A DNA stretch of 64,000 bases from an uncultured Clostridia bacterium (GTDB lineage: Bacteria; Bacillota; Clostridia; UMGS1810). The DNA is taken from the NCBI GenBank assembly GCA_934454585.1, contig CAKSFP010000001.1:124001-188000 (forward strand). Direction: 5' to 3'. The notes beneath the pieces were generated by a model that saw only the letters and a program-made list of their open reading frames with translations, was not told the DNA's origin and searched no databases. Position numbers and translations under genes: made by a program. Every line of letters starts with the position of its first letter. Within the stretch, counting starts at the first letter, position 1. Below are positions 27,918-36,690 of the stretch, in pieces.

Positions 27918-29069
27918 ATGAATAAATTCACTAAGATTGTTTTAGGCGTCTCGCTGTGCATGGCGTGCGGAGTCAGCGCATCTGCGGCAACGGAATATGC
28001 ATATCCGATAATCACTCCGTGGAACACGAGCACGGATTTCAATTCGTCATCATTTGATTACACCGACAAGGCAGCGTCCGCCGCGCAGTGGAATCTCTGG
28101 CCCTCCACCTATACCAAGGTGTGCGCCATGAAGGACTGCGTGGTAAAGACGACCGATTCGCGCACGGGTGATGACGGAGAGAATATGTACGACAGCGTGA
28201 GCGGTGAGCCTGGGGATAAATATCTCTATTTCGGCTACAGCGACAAATGGGTGGAGCCGACATCAAATTCAAACACCGGTTATATATATTTCAATGACAA
28301 GAGCAAGTCCAACGGCGGTCTTTGTTTCGGCGCTGCGGCATATGAGTTTGACATCCGCATATCCGACATATTCAAGGCGGATTCTGTCGGAACCAAAATA
28401 TCACTGCTCGATGCCGACGGCAAAAATGTTGTCGGTCTCCCCGTAAGGCACGATGACGCCGATTCGTGGTATGTTTCATATACATCGTCGGACGGAGCAA
28501 GTCATATAACGGATGATTTTGATGCGGATAAATGGTACAGATTCTCGATATATGCCGACGCTTCAACACAAAGTTATGTTTTTGTTGTTAAAAGCCGCGA
28601 AAGCGGGGTAGCCTTTGTCAGCGATGAATGTTCTTATGCCGCGGCAACAACCAAGCCGCTGAAAACTACGATATCTGTACAATGCCCCAAGTATGCGGAC
28701 ACATCTTTGGATAATCTCTCGGTCACAAAAGAAGCCTTTATTGTGAGTGAGCCTGTCATCAGCGATGACGGCACCGCAGTTAGTGCAACTGTCGGCGCGG
28801 CAAACTCTGTTTATGCCGCACCGGGGTTCGGAGATGCTGCACCCGACAAGTCACCGCTTGCAGTGATGGTGTCGTACGATGTGAATGACAAGATGGTAGC
28901 CATGGCGGCAGGAAGAATAGATTTCAGCGGTCACGACACTGCGAATGTGAGCGACTTTTCCAAAGATGCGGAGTACGGGGAAATCTCACTGTCGTACGCC
29001 AAACCGAGCAGTGCCGTGCGTACGGTCGTATATGTCATGAACGGGTATGATGAGATGAAACCGTATTAA
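27918..29069 (+). CDS. Secreted lectin-like protein, paralogue 3 of 3 (diverged)
   Basis: A 383-residue exported homologue; signal peptide MNKFTKIVLGVSLCMACG onward to SASAA. It shares the N-terminal block (TDFNSSSFDYTDKAA, QWNLWPSTYTK) almost exactly with paralogue 1 but has diverged in the middle: the CNG, NCGEW and SCS cysteines are gone together, while KDC, LCFGA and QCP remain. This supports those residues acting as a set. The ATG at 27918 has ACGGAGA 7 nt upstream; an in-frame start at 27813 lies inside the previous gene and is unlikely. Confidence 0.7.
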   Translation: MNKFTKIVLGVSLCMACGVSASAATEYAYPIITPWNTSTDFNSSSFDYTDKAASAAQWNLWPSTYTKVCAMKDCVVKTTDSRTGDDGENMYDSVSGEPGDKYLYFGYSDKWVEPTSNSNTGYIYFNDKSKSNGGLCFGAAAYEFDIRISDIFKADSVGTKISLLDADGKNVVGLPVRHDDADSWYVSYTSSDGASHITDDFDADKWYRFSIYADASTQSYVFVVKSRESGVAFVSDECSYAAATTKPLKTTISVQCPKYADTSLDNLSVTKEAFIVSEPVISDDGTAVSATVGAANSVYAAPGFGDAAPDKSPLAVMVSYDVNDKMVAMAAGRIDFSGHDTANVSDFSKDAEYGEISLSYAKPSSAVRTVVYVMNGYDEMKPY

Positions 29070-29081
29070 TGCGGAGGTAAC

Positions 29082-32000
29082 ATGAAACGATTGCTAAGTT
29101 TGTTTGTTGCGGCGGCAATGCTGATAACACCTGCCGCCGCAAGTAATGAAAAAAGAGATAAAACCGACACCTACACGGTGATTGCCAGATATGATTTTGA
29201 GAATGACGGTTTTATGCAAAAATTCACTCCTCAAAGAGCTGCGGCGCAATCCGTGCCGACATTCGGCGGCAGAGCGTTTGATGCCTCGGGCGAGATTTTC
29301 TCGCCCCCGGGCGGCTCGTTTGTCGGCAGCTTTTCCTATGCGTTTGATATCTTCTTTCCGTCGCTTGCGGACGGGGGATATATATCGCTTCTTGATGCTG
29401 ACGGCAGTGCAAAGCTTGTTTTTGAGCCGATATCGGACACCGCCGCAAAACTGTATGCGACATGCGGAGACGATGCTTCCGATCTGGGTACGGTGCTTAT
29501 CGGCAGCCGCAGCAAAGTGGCTGTTTCGTACGATTCCGAGAGCAAAAACATAAGTATATCCGTCGGCGGCAATATCAGTGCCGACATCACTGCAGCGCAG
29601 GACATAGTTTTTGAAAATATAGCATTTGCATTTACACAAAGCTTTTTTATAGACGATTTTTGCCTGAGTGCTGCATTGGCTGCAGCTGAGCGAACGCCTG
29701 TGATATATCGCTGCGGCAGTCTTGTTGCGGCTCAGGCTCGGGATGCGGAGAGTTGCGCGCACATGGTGCTTGCGGCATATTCCGGCGACGGCAGGCTTGT
29801 TTCCGTTTCGAGTGCCGCAGCGGCAGATGACGGCTTTTTGCAGACATACATGACTGCCGATGACAAGCACGCGGCGTACAAGGCGTTTGTTTTCGGCGAT
29901 GCACTCAGGCCGTCGCAGAAAAATTTTGAACAGGGTAGTGCGTCCGTATGGATGTCTGATATCAGACTTGACGGCATAACCTATACCAAACGCGGAAACA
30001 CAATTACGGCAACGGCAAACTCCGTTGCCGACGGTGTGACATCTGTCGTGCTCGAGGCGGTGCGTGACGGATGCGTTGCGGCGAAGACGAGTGTCTCGGC
30101 GGCACAGTTTGCTTTGCACGGTGCAAGTCTCGGCATAGGCTATGTGGCAACAGGGAGATATACTCTCCGTCTGCGTGCGGTCGTCGGCGGAGTTTATTCG
30201 CTGTATTATGACGGGCAGTCATTTTGTGTCGGCAGCAATCTCAGCGGCAGTGATTATTATGTATTTGCCGCGGATTCTCCGATGTATATCCGAAACGGTG
30301 ACATAAAATATTTTGACAGTTCCGATTTGATGTATGTGCCGCAATATGCGGACGGCGACATATATGTTTCGCCGGAGACCGGCGGAGATATATTCGGCGC
30401 ACTGCCGTCGGACTATGGGTTTAACGGCAGTGAAGTGCCGCTCGGCGACTTTGCAGATAAACTTGGCTGTACAGTGAAATTTGACACGGAACAGGGATTT
30501 GTATACGCCGCTTACGGCAGCATTGACGATTGCGAAGGGTATGAACAATTGTTTGACGACATTGCGGCGGAAGATGATTTTGAGGGAGATACTCTCACAT
30601 GGCAGGGCATAAATCAAAACTGGCAGTTTTTCAACTGGGCAACCTCGTCCAACAGCGGAGTATATGGCAGAGAGAGTTTTGATTCATCACACGGACAAAG
30701 CCTGTATCTCGGTGCGGCCGAGAAATCATTTGCAGGATTTCAGTATGCGGTGATTCCTCTGTCTGCGGATAACGACGGCTACACCGTCTCGCTGGACGCT
30801 TATGCTGCGGACGGCTACAGGGGCAACAACCTCGGCATAGCTTTTATGATGAGGGACGATAACGGGTTTATACGCAAGGTCAATGCCAACAATGTTACCG
30901 CTGTCAAAAACGGCGAGTGGGTCCGCGTGACTGGCAGCATCTCAAAGCATCAGCTCTCTGATGAGAGCTACACGGGTTTCCGTCTGCTGATTTTTACATC
31001 GGCAGTGAGTCAGAACACGGGCGGCAGGGTATATATTGATAATGTGCGCCTTGCCGCAGAAAGGCATATTACAAAAGGAGTTAAGTCCGACATAAAGTGC
31101 AGCAAATACGCGTCATGGTATACCCTTGGCGAGACGGTGTCATACACAGCTTCATTTGATACCGTTAGTATGTTTGATTCCGTAACAGGGATTGTGTATG
31201 ATTCCGACGGCAGCGAGGTCGCCTCTCGGACTGTATCGGCATACGCCTTTGCAAACGGTGGATGGGTCTATGTGCCGGAATCTCCGGGTTGCTATGAGGT
31301 TGCATTTTTCGGAAAACGCAGTGACGGCAGCGTATCGCCGATTGTTTCGTATTACAGCAGAGTGTATAATGATACGACAGGCAGATTCGAGCTTGGGCGC
31401 AAGAGTTTTGCAGTGGTTAAATCATCTCCGAAACCCCTTGATGAGAGAAATAAGAAATTCTTAGTCTCTACCCATGCTCTGGATGAACATGACGGCAAGC
31501 TTGCCGATTTGATCGGGTTCTACGGTGCGAGGATTCACTGGATACGCTGGGGCAACAGCGCTACCGTAAACGGGGCGCACACCGCGCGCGGAAAGTATGA
31601 CTGGAAAAAGGTTGACAGGCAGTTTGTAAATGTGCAAAACGCTGGTTTGAAGGTTGTTGCCGCAAACATCTACGGCACTCCTCAGTGGGCGGTGCCGGAC
31701 AAATATAAAAATCTGACGGACTACACCATAGCCGGCAGCATCAGGTACAACAACTTTGCACCGGAGAATATGAGTGATTTGTCGGACTTTGTGTCGGAGT
31801 TTATCGGAAGATACGGAGACAGGATAGAGATTCTGGAATTTTGGAACGAACCGAACATAGGTTCTACTGCGTTCTGGGGAGATTCTGTCGAGAATTTTGC
31901 CGCTATGCTGAAGACGGCATACACGAGTGCAAAGTCTGTCAATCCGAAAGTCGAGGTTTCGCTTGGGGGTATAGGCAACAGCGCAAGCTACACAAGCTTT

Positions 32001-32723
32001 TACAATCAGCTGCTCGGTGTCGGCGGAATATATAATTATTACGATCTGCTTGCATTTCACGGATCGTATGATTTGGATTCAAAACTGAACAATACCGTTG
32101 CGGCGTCTCACGGATTTTTGCCGAAGAGATGGTGGAACAGCGAGGGGTATTTCTCCAATTACTATGTAAACGGAGCTGCGGCGGACAAGAGAGACCAGGC
32201 TATGGCGTTTGCATCGTCGTTCATGCAGAATCTTAAAGCCGGTGCGGAGCATGTCACCAATTTTCAAATCAAGGATTTGTGCGGAGACGAATATCGGGTG
32301 TTTGTAAATCAAAACGGCGGCAAAATCTCACCGTTCGGACTTTTTCGTTCATATCCCGACATTGAGCCTAAACTCAGCGCCGTGACGGCATACAATCTTT
32401 TTGAACAGATTAAAAACGGCTATGATTACATCGGTGAGAAGCGTTTCGCAGGTGTACGCGCAGTGTCATTCGGCGATGAAAATTCGGCGTTTATCGCATT
32501 CTGGAGCAATGAAGATTTTGCACTGCCGACCGAGCTCAGCGCCCTCGGTCAAAGCATAAGCGATATGGAAGGCAAGACGGTGAGCGGCGCTTCACTCAAA
32601 GGCGGCAGAATGTATTATGTATCGGATGTGCCGTCCGATAAATCGAAAAAGCTTTTCGGAGCGGCAAGTAATTCAGTGCTCAACACGGCTATGCCGGCAC
32701 CGTATTACAACACGGAACCGTAA
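29082..32723 (+). CDS. Secreted multidomain glycoside hydrolase (clan A-like barrel)
   Basis: A 1213-residue exported enzyme related to the 1149-residue one upstream. The signal peptide is followed by an N-terminal beta-sandwich (about 25-200), a middle region, a copper-amine-oxidase-N-like module (about 395-490), a jelly-roll carbohydrate-binding-like module (about 500-665), an Ig-like module (about 670-770, SWYTLGETVSYTASF) and a TIM barrel (about 780-1170). Putative catalytic residues are E923 in FWNEP and E1021 in WWNSEG. It lacks the CBM9-like tail. It starts 12 nt after the third lectin-like gene behind GCGGAGG. It is the last gene before a new consensus promoter. Substrate unknown. Confidence 0.75.
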   Translation: MKRLLSLFVAAAMLITPAAASNEKRDKTDTYTVIARYDFENDGFMQKFTPQRAAAQSVPTFGGRAFDASGEIFSPPGGSFVGSFSYAFDIFFPSLADGGYISLLDADGSAKLVFEPISDTAAKLYATCGDDASDLGTVLIGSRSKVAVSYDSESKNISISVGGNISADITAAQDIVFENIAFAFTQSFFIDDFCLSAALAAAERTPVIYRCGSLVAAQARDAESCAHMVLAAYSGDGRLVSVSSAAAADDGFLQTYMTADDKHAAYKAFVFGDALRPSQKNFEQGSASVWMSDIRLDGITYTKRGNTITATANSVADGVTSVVLEAVRDGCVAAKTSVSAAQFALHGASLGIGYVATGRYTLRLRAVVGGVYSLYYDGQSFCVGSNLSGSDYYVFAADSPMYIRNGDIKYFDSSDLMYVPQYADGDIYVSPETGGDIFGALPSDYGFNGSEVPLGDFADKLGCTVKFDTEQGFVYAAYGSIDDCEGYEQLFDDIAAEDDFEGDTLTWQGINQNWQFFNWATSSNSGVYGRESFDSSHGQSLYLGAAEKSFAGFQYAVIPLSADNDGYTVSLDAYAADGYRGNNLGIAFMMRDDNGFIRKVNANNVTAVKNGEWVRVTGSISKHQLSDESYTGFRLLIFTSAVSQNTGGRVYIDNVRLAAERHITKGVKSDIKCSKYASWYTLGETVSYTASFDTVSMFDSVTGIVYDSDGSEVASRTVSAYAFANGGWVYVPESPGCYEVAFFGKRSDGSVSPIVSYYSRVYNDTTGRFELGRKSFAVVKSSPKPLDERNKKFLVSTHALDEHDGKLADLIGFYGARIHWIRWGNSATVNGAHTARGKYDWKKVDRQFVNVQNAGLKVVAANIYGTPQWAVPDKYKNLTDYTIAGSIRYNNFAPENMSDLSDFVSEFIGRYGDRIEILEFWNEPNIGSTAFWGDSVENFAAMLKTAYTSAKSVNPKVEVSLGGIGNSASYTSFYNQLLGVGGIYNYYDLLAFHGSYDLDSKLNNTVAASHGFLPKRWWNSEGYFSNYYVNGAAADKRDQAMAFASSFMQNLKAGAEHVTNFQIKDLCGDEYRVFVNQNGGKISPFGLFRSYPDIEPKLSAVTAYNLFEQIKNGYDYIGEKRFAGVRAVSFGDENSAFIAFWSNEDFALPTELSALGQSISDMEGKTVSGASLKGGRMYYVSDVPSDKSKKLFGAASNSVLNTAMPAPYYNTEP

Positions 32724-32730
32724 ATTTACA

Positions 32731-32759
32731 TTGACAGGACGAGTTTGATTTATTATAAT
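32731..32759 (+). promoter_or_regulatory. Consensus sigma-A promoter of the two-component genes
   Basis: A perfect TTGACA (32731-32736), 17-bp spacer and perfect TATAAT (32754-32759), starting 8 bp after the preceding stop codon. The kinase and regulator should therefore be made constitutively, independent of the glycan operon. Confidence 0.85.
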
Positions 32760-32805
32760 TGTATCAGTTGAATTTGCGGCAGATATGATGAAAAGGAGAA
32801 GGCAA

Positions 32806-34272
32806 ATGCTTATAGGGATAGTTTTTTTAATAGTCCTCATGGTTTTTCTGCTTGTAACCAAGCTGAAAAATAAATACACGGTTTCGTGTGTGCTTGCTTT
32901 TTCTTCTGTCATACTGCTGCTGATGACGCTGATGCTCTACATCTCCAAGATGACTGTTTACAGGTCGTTTTTTCAGCTTGAGTTTGTCATATATCAGCTT
33001 ATAGGGAACATCCACATTGGTTTTTATGATATAAAGTGGCTGCTTAATGCCGGTTGTGTGCTTTTCCTTGCCTCATGTCTTATGGTGGCGGTTACCGACA
33101 TATATCCCCGCTCACGCAAAATCGCGGTTTGGCTCACTGTCGCTTTTGCTTTCTTTTCTGCCGTATTTTTGTTTGCCAATTCAAATTATGTGCGTGAGGG
33201 AATATACATTGCAATAAGCAGGGGAGTATCGGGTTCGGATAGCCTGCGCAATGCCGCGCAATGGTATGGGGCTGCGTATATGCTGGTTTTCTCGGCAGTT
33301 CCGTATGTGCTCATGTATATGCTCTATCACGACACTGTGCTGCTCTACCGTAAAAAACACATACGCGCACTTATGGTGTCTACGGCTTTGCTGCAACTCG
33401 TGTTCTATGTTCTCCTCCTTATGACACCTCTGCGCTTTTTCGCAGCAAATCTTGATGTATACGACTACATGAGCATAACGCTTATTTATAACGAAAAGCT
33501 CTATATCTATCTTCCGAGTCTGATAATAGCTCTGTTATTAATCGTAACATACATATCGATCAAGTTTCATTTGCTTGAACAATGGAGATTTTTGAAAAAA
33601 CGCAAGGCAAACAAGAATTTTAAGATTTTGCTCAAAGATATGCGACATTTGTTCCATTGCTATAAAAATGTCATGGTGTCACTTGAATTTATGCAGAAAA
33701 AGGCCATAGATAACTACGGCACCGATATCGGCAGAGAGGCGGTTGTTTCCATAGGTGACAGCGTCAAAATTTTCTCGGAACAGGCGAGCAACTTTTTTGA
33801 AATATACAACGACAAAATCGGTTTGAACCTTGAACCGGTGTGCATAGACAGATGCATAGATTTTGCGCTGAGCAAGGTGGATTTGTCGTTTGCACGGGTT
33901 ACAAAACTCTTTGAAGACGATATGATTGATGTCTACGGAGATTTTAACTGTCTGCAGGAGATGTTTTTTAACCTTGTTTCGAATGCGGCTGAGGCATTGG
34001 AACAACACGGTGCGGACGATAAAAATCTCTGCGTGCGCGTTTGGACGGAAAACCCCTGGGTTTGTGTGAGCATAAAGGATAACGGCGGAGGTATAGACAA
34101 AAAGATTATAGGAAGCATCTTCAAGCCGTTTTGTTCAACAAAGCGGAGTTTTACAAACTGGGGACTTGGGCTTGCATATGTCAAGACAGTTGCCGAGGCT
34201 CACCTGGGCTATGTAGATGTTGAGAGCAAGGGCAATTCTACCGAGTTTCAAGTGCTTTTGCCGATAGATTAA
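32806..34272 (+). CDS. Membrane sensor histidine kinase (GHKL type, HxxxN phosphorylation box)
   Basis: Sensor half of a two-component system. The N-terminal half (to about residue 255) is almost entirely hydrophobic helices, about seven to eight, with no large extracellular domain. The dimerisation box holds H284 in HCYKN, matching the H-x-x-x-N pattern of Agr/citrate-type kinases rather than the HE-x-x-T-P of classical ones. The ATPase domain has NLVSNAAEALEQ, DNGGG and GLGLAYVK. The ATG at 32806 is preferred (AGGAG 7 nt upstream), although an in-frame ATG at 32785 exists. The response regulator follows 11 nt later. Signal unknown; membrane-embedded sensing is likely. Confidence 0.85.
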   Translation: MLIGIVFLIVLMVFLLVTKLKNKYTVSCVLAFSSVILLLMTLMLYISKMTVYRSFFQLEFVIYQLIGNIHIGFYDIKWLLNAGCVLFLASCLMVAVTDIYPRSRKIAVWLTVAFAFFSAVFLFANSNYVREGIYIAISRGVSGSDSLRNAAQWYGAAYMLVFSAVPYVLMYMLYHDTVLLYRKKHIRALMVSTALLQLVFYVLLLMTPLRFFAANLDVYDYMSITLIYNEKLYIYLPSLIIALLLIVTYISIKFHLLEQWRFLKKRKANKNFKILLKDMRHLFHCYKNVMVSLEFMQKKAIDNYGTDIGREAVVSIGDSVKIFSEQASNFFEIYNDKIGLNLEPVCIDRCIDFALSKVDLSFARVTKLFEDDMIDVYGDFNCLQEMFFNLVSNAAEALEQHGADDKNLCVRVWTENPWVCVSIKDNGGGIDKKIIGSIFKPFCSTKRSFTNWGLGLAYVKTVAEAHLGYVDVESKGNSTEFQVLLPID

Positions 34273-34283
34273 GGAGATTTAAT

Positions 34284-34955
34284 ATGATTTCTTGCATGAT
34301 TGTTGATGACATTAAAAGTATTAGAGAGCGGTTTGCGGAGCTGATTGACAGTGAAGAAGATATGTGTACCGTTGCCGCCGCGGATTGCGCCGATGAGGCG
34401 GTACACCTTGCCATAGAACACAAACCTGACATAATCCTAATGGATATTCAGCTTGAGTATGACAAGGCCGGCATTGACGCCACACGCGTAATTATGCAGG
34501 AGTTGCCGCGCACAAAGGTGATTATCCTTACGGTGCACAACAACGATGAGTACATTCTTGACGCCTACATTGCCGGTGCGGTTGATTATATCATAAAATC
34601 CGACAACGCCGCAAATGTCATCAGAACAATTCACATGGTCCACAGCAATGACAATTTTCTCGGGCCGCTGCTTGCCTCCAAACTCAAGGAGAGCCTCATC
34701 ACCGCACGCAACCGCGAGGAGAGTATGTTGTTTTTCGTGAACAACTATTCAAGGCTTACCGATGCCGAAAGAAAAACCATCAAATATCTGTATAACGGCA
34801 AAAAACGCAGAGAGATTGCTGAGATAGAGTTTGTTTCGGAAGAAACCGTCAAGACTCATGTCAGCCACATATTAAAAAAACTCGGCTTTCACTCGACGCA
34901 TGAACTGATAAAGTTTCTCAAAAAAATAAAGCTTTTCGATGAGTTTGATATTTAG
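34284..34955 (+). CDS. Response regulator, LuxR/NarL-type DNA-binding
   Basis: Cognate regulator of the kinase. The receiver domain has the acidic pair D8-D9 (MIVDD), phospho-acceptor D54 (ILMDIQ) and a conserved K-S-D near residue 110. The C-terminal HTH (about 155-215) reads LTDAERKTIKYLYNGKKRRE then VSEETVKTHVSHILKKLG, the LuxR/NarL pattern. It is 223 residues. AAGGAGA lies just before the ATG. It sits between the secreted glycosidase and GH31, so it is the obvious candidate regulator of the island. A terminator-like palindrome follows. Confidence 0.9.
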   Translation: MISCMIVDDIKSIRERFAELIDSEEDMCTVAAADCADEAVHLAIEHKPDIILMDIQLEYDKAGIDATRVIMQELPRTKVIILTVHNNDEYILDAYIAGAVDYIIKSDNAANVIRTIHMVHSNDNFLGPLLASKLKESLITARNREESMLFFVNNYSRLTDAERKTIKYLYNGKKRREIAEIEFVSEETVKTHVSHILKKLGFHSTHELIKFLKKIKLFDEFDI

Positions 34956-34970
34956 CCAAATTCTGTTTTA

Positions 34971-35018
34971 GGGGGAGTTAAAATCCCCCTTTTCTCATGT
35001 CAAATTGGGTGTTACAAT
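34971..35018 (+). promoter_or_regulatory. Second copy of the palindromic module, with GH31 promoter
   Basis: GGGGGA (34971-34976), a 7-nt centre and TCCCCC (34984-34989) run into TTTTCT (34990-34995), then a 17-bp spacer and TACAAT (35013-35018). It is nearly identical to 11999-12022. It could also terminate the response regulator transcript, because the stem is followed by TTTT. I read it as both terminator and promoter-proximal operator. Confidence 0.55.
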
Positions 35019-35070
35019 ATACACATAATAATCGGATGAGTTCTTGCTCTCCAAACAGCGGAGGTATGTT

Positions 35071-36588
35071 ATGAAATTTACTATGTTAGACAATGAATAT
35101 TGGTGGGGCGGATGTGTCAATCTGGGTCACAAAATGCCTTTTTCGGCAAAAAGCAGCTTTGAGTTCAACCTCACAAGCGGCCGGGAGAATGATCAGTTTG
35201 CGCCACTTTTGATATCAAGCAAGGGCAGATACATTTGGTGCGACGGTATATTTGACTGTCACATATGTGACGGAGCAATAGATATTAAAACCGATGCAGC
35301 GGTTGAATTGTGCGATGGTTTTGAAAACTTGCGCGGCGCTTACCTTGCGGCGAGCAAGAAGCATTTTCCGTTTGACGCAAGTATGCCCGATATACTCTTT
35401 TGGAGTGCGCCGCAGTATAACACATGGATGGAGCTCGGCACTGAGCAAACCACAGAAAACATTCTCGAATATGCCCGCGGAATAAAGAGCAACGGCTTGC
35501 CGAGCGGCATCCTCATGATAGACGGCGGCTGGCAGGAGGATTACGGCGTGTATGAGTATTTTAATCAGCGCAAAATTCCTGATCCGAAGGCTCTTGTGGA
35601 TGAGCTGCACGGCCTGGGATTCAAGGTAATGGTCTGGGTGTCGCCGATTGTTTCGTCTGCCGGCACAAGATATAAAGAGCTGCGCGACAGGGGATATCTC
35701 GTGTCGGGCACGGACGGAGAACCTGTTGTGCGCAAGTGGTGGAGCGGCTACAGCGCAGTGCTCGATTTCAGCAATCCCGATGCAGTGGCTTGGATGAGAG
35801 AAAAACTTAATTCACTCATGGTTAATTACGGAGTTGACGGTTTCAAATTTGATGCCGGTGACAGATATTTCTATGATGATGACGACATTACATACGGAAA
35901 AGTCTGTGCGCGCGATCAGACGGCGTTGTTCAATGCGGTTGGTGAGGTGTATAGATTCAACGAATTCCGCGCTGCCTGGAAATTTGGAGGAAGGCCCATT
36001 GTTGCTCGGCTGCACGACAAATATCACAGCTGGGACAGCTTTGGGATAAATACCCTTGTGCCGCACACCGTTTTGCAGGGACTCCTGGGATATGCATATT
36101 GTTGCCCTGATATGGTCGGTGGCGGAATAATCGGCTCTACCGATAATCTTGATGAGGAGCTTTTTGTACGCTGGGCACAGGCAAATGCGCTCATGGGTAT
36201 GATGCAGATGTCAAAATCGCCTTGGAAAATACTCAGCGCCGAAAATGTGCGCCGCGTAAAAGCGGCATATGCGCTGCACATTAAATACTCCGATTATATC
36301 TGCTCACTCGCAAAAAAAGCATCGCAGAGCGGCGAACCCGTCGTGCGCCATATGTGTTATGAGTTCCCGAATGAAGGTTTCGAGGAGGAGGACGGTCAGT
36401 TCATGCTCGGATCGGATATTCTTGTCGCTCCGGTACTCAAAAAAGGCGAACGCAGCAAAACTGTCAGGCTGCCCGGCGGTAAGTGGAGATATTTTGACGG
36501 TACGGTTTTTGACGGCAACACATGTGTGGAGGTAGATGCAGACCTTGATGTATTGCCCTATTTTGAAAAAATGATAAAAAACACTTGA
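35071..36588 (+). CDS. Glycoside hydrolase family 31 enzyme
   Basis: Retaining glycosidase of the alpha-glucosidase/alpha-xylosidase/alpha-galactosidase-containing GH31 family. There is no signal peptide, so it is likely cytoplasmic and acts on imported oligosaccharide. ILMIDGGWQEDYG near residue 148, the nucleophile D261 in DGFKFDAGD, and QFMLGSDILVAPVLKKGERS near residue 440 with the C-terminal LPGGKWRYFDG strand are GH31 hallmarks. At 505 residues it is shorter than classical members, mainly through a trimmed N-terminal sandwich. GGAGG sits 6 nt before the ATG at 35071; an upstream in-frame start at 35044 is unlikely. Exact specificity is not predictable. Confidence 0.88.
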   Translation: MKFTMLDNEYWWGGCVNLGHKMPFSAKSSFEFNLTSGRENDQFAPLLISSKGRYIWCDGIFDCHICDGAIDIKTDAAVELCDGFENLRGAYLAASKKHFPFDASMPDILFWSAPQYNTWMELGTEQTTENILEYARGIKSNGLPSGILMIDGGWQEDYGVYEYFNQRKIPDPKALVDELHGLGFKVMVWVSPIVSSAGTRYKELRDRGYLVSGTDGEPVVRKWWSGYSAVLDFSNPDAVAWMREKLNSLMVNYGVDGFKFDAGDRYFYDDDDITYGKVCARDQTALFNAVGEVYRFNEFRAAWKFGGRPIVARLHDKYHSWDSFGINTLVPHTVLQGLLGYAYCCPDMVGGGIIGSTDNLDEELFVRWAQANALMGMMQMSKSPWKILSAENVRRVKAAYALHIKYSDYICSLAKKASQSGEPVVRHMCYEFPNEGFEEEDGQFMLGSDILVAPVLKKGERSKTVRLPGGKWRYFDGTVFDGNTCVEVDADLDVLPYFEKMIKNT

Positions 36589-36613
36589 CAAACGGGAAAA
36601 ATGTGTGTATAAT
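36585..36613 (+). promoter_or_regulatory. Consensus promoter of the ylxM-ffh operon
   Basis: TTGACA (36585-36590) overlaps the GH31 stop codon. After a 17-bp spacer TATAAT (36608-36613) overlaps the left arm of the following hairpin by three bases. Confidence 0.8.
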
Positions 36614-36649
36614 CATGTGTAAAGCTAATTACTTTACACATGATTTTTT
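36611..36649 (+). terminator. 14-bp perfect palindrome ending the GH31 transcript
   Basis: AATCATGTGTAAAG (36611-36624) and CTTTACACATGATT (36632-36645) flank a 7-nt loop and are followed by TTTT. It works as a terminator for GH31. Transcripts from the overlapping ylxM promoter begin inside the left arm and would form only a partial stem. Confidence 0.75.
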
Positions 36650-36690
36650 GAATCATTTAACTCGAAACAAATACTTGAGGACGGTGGAAA

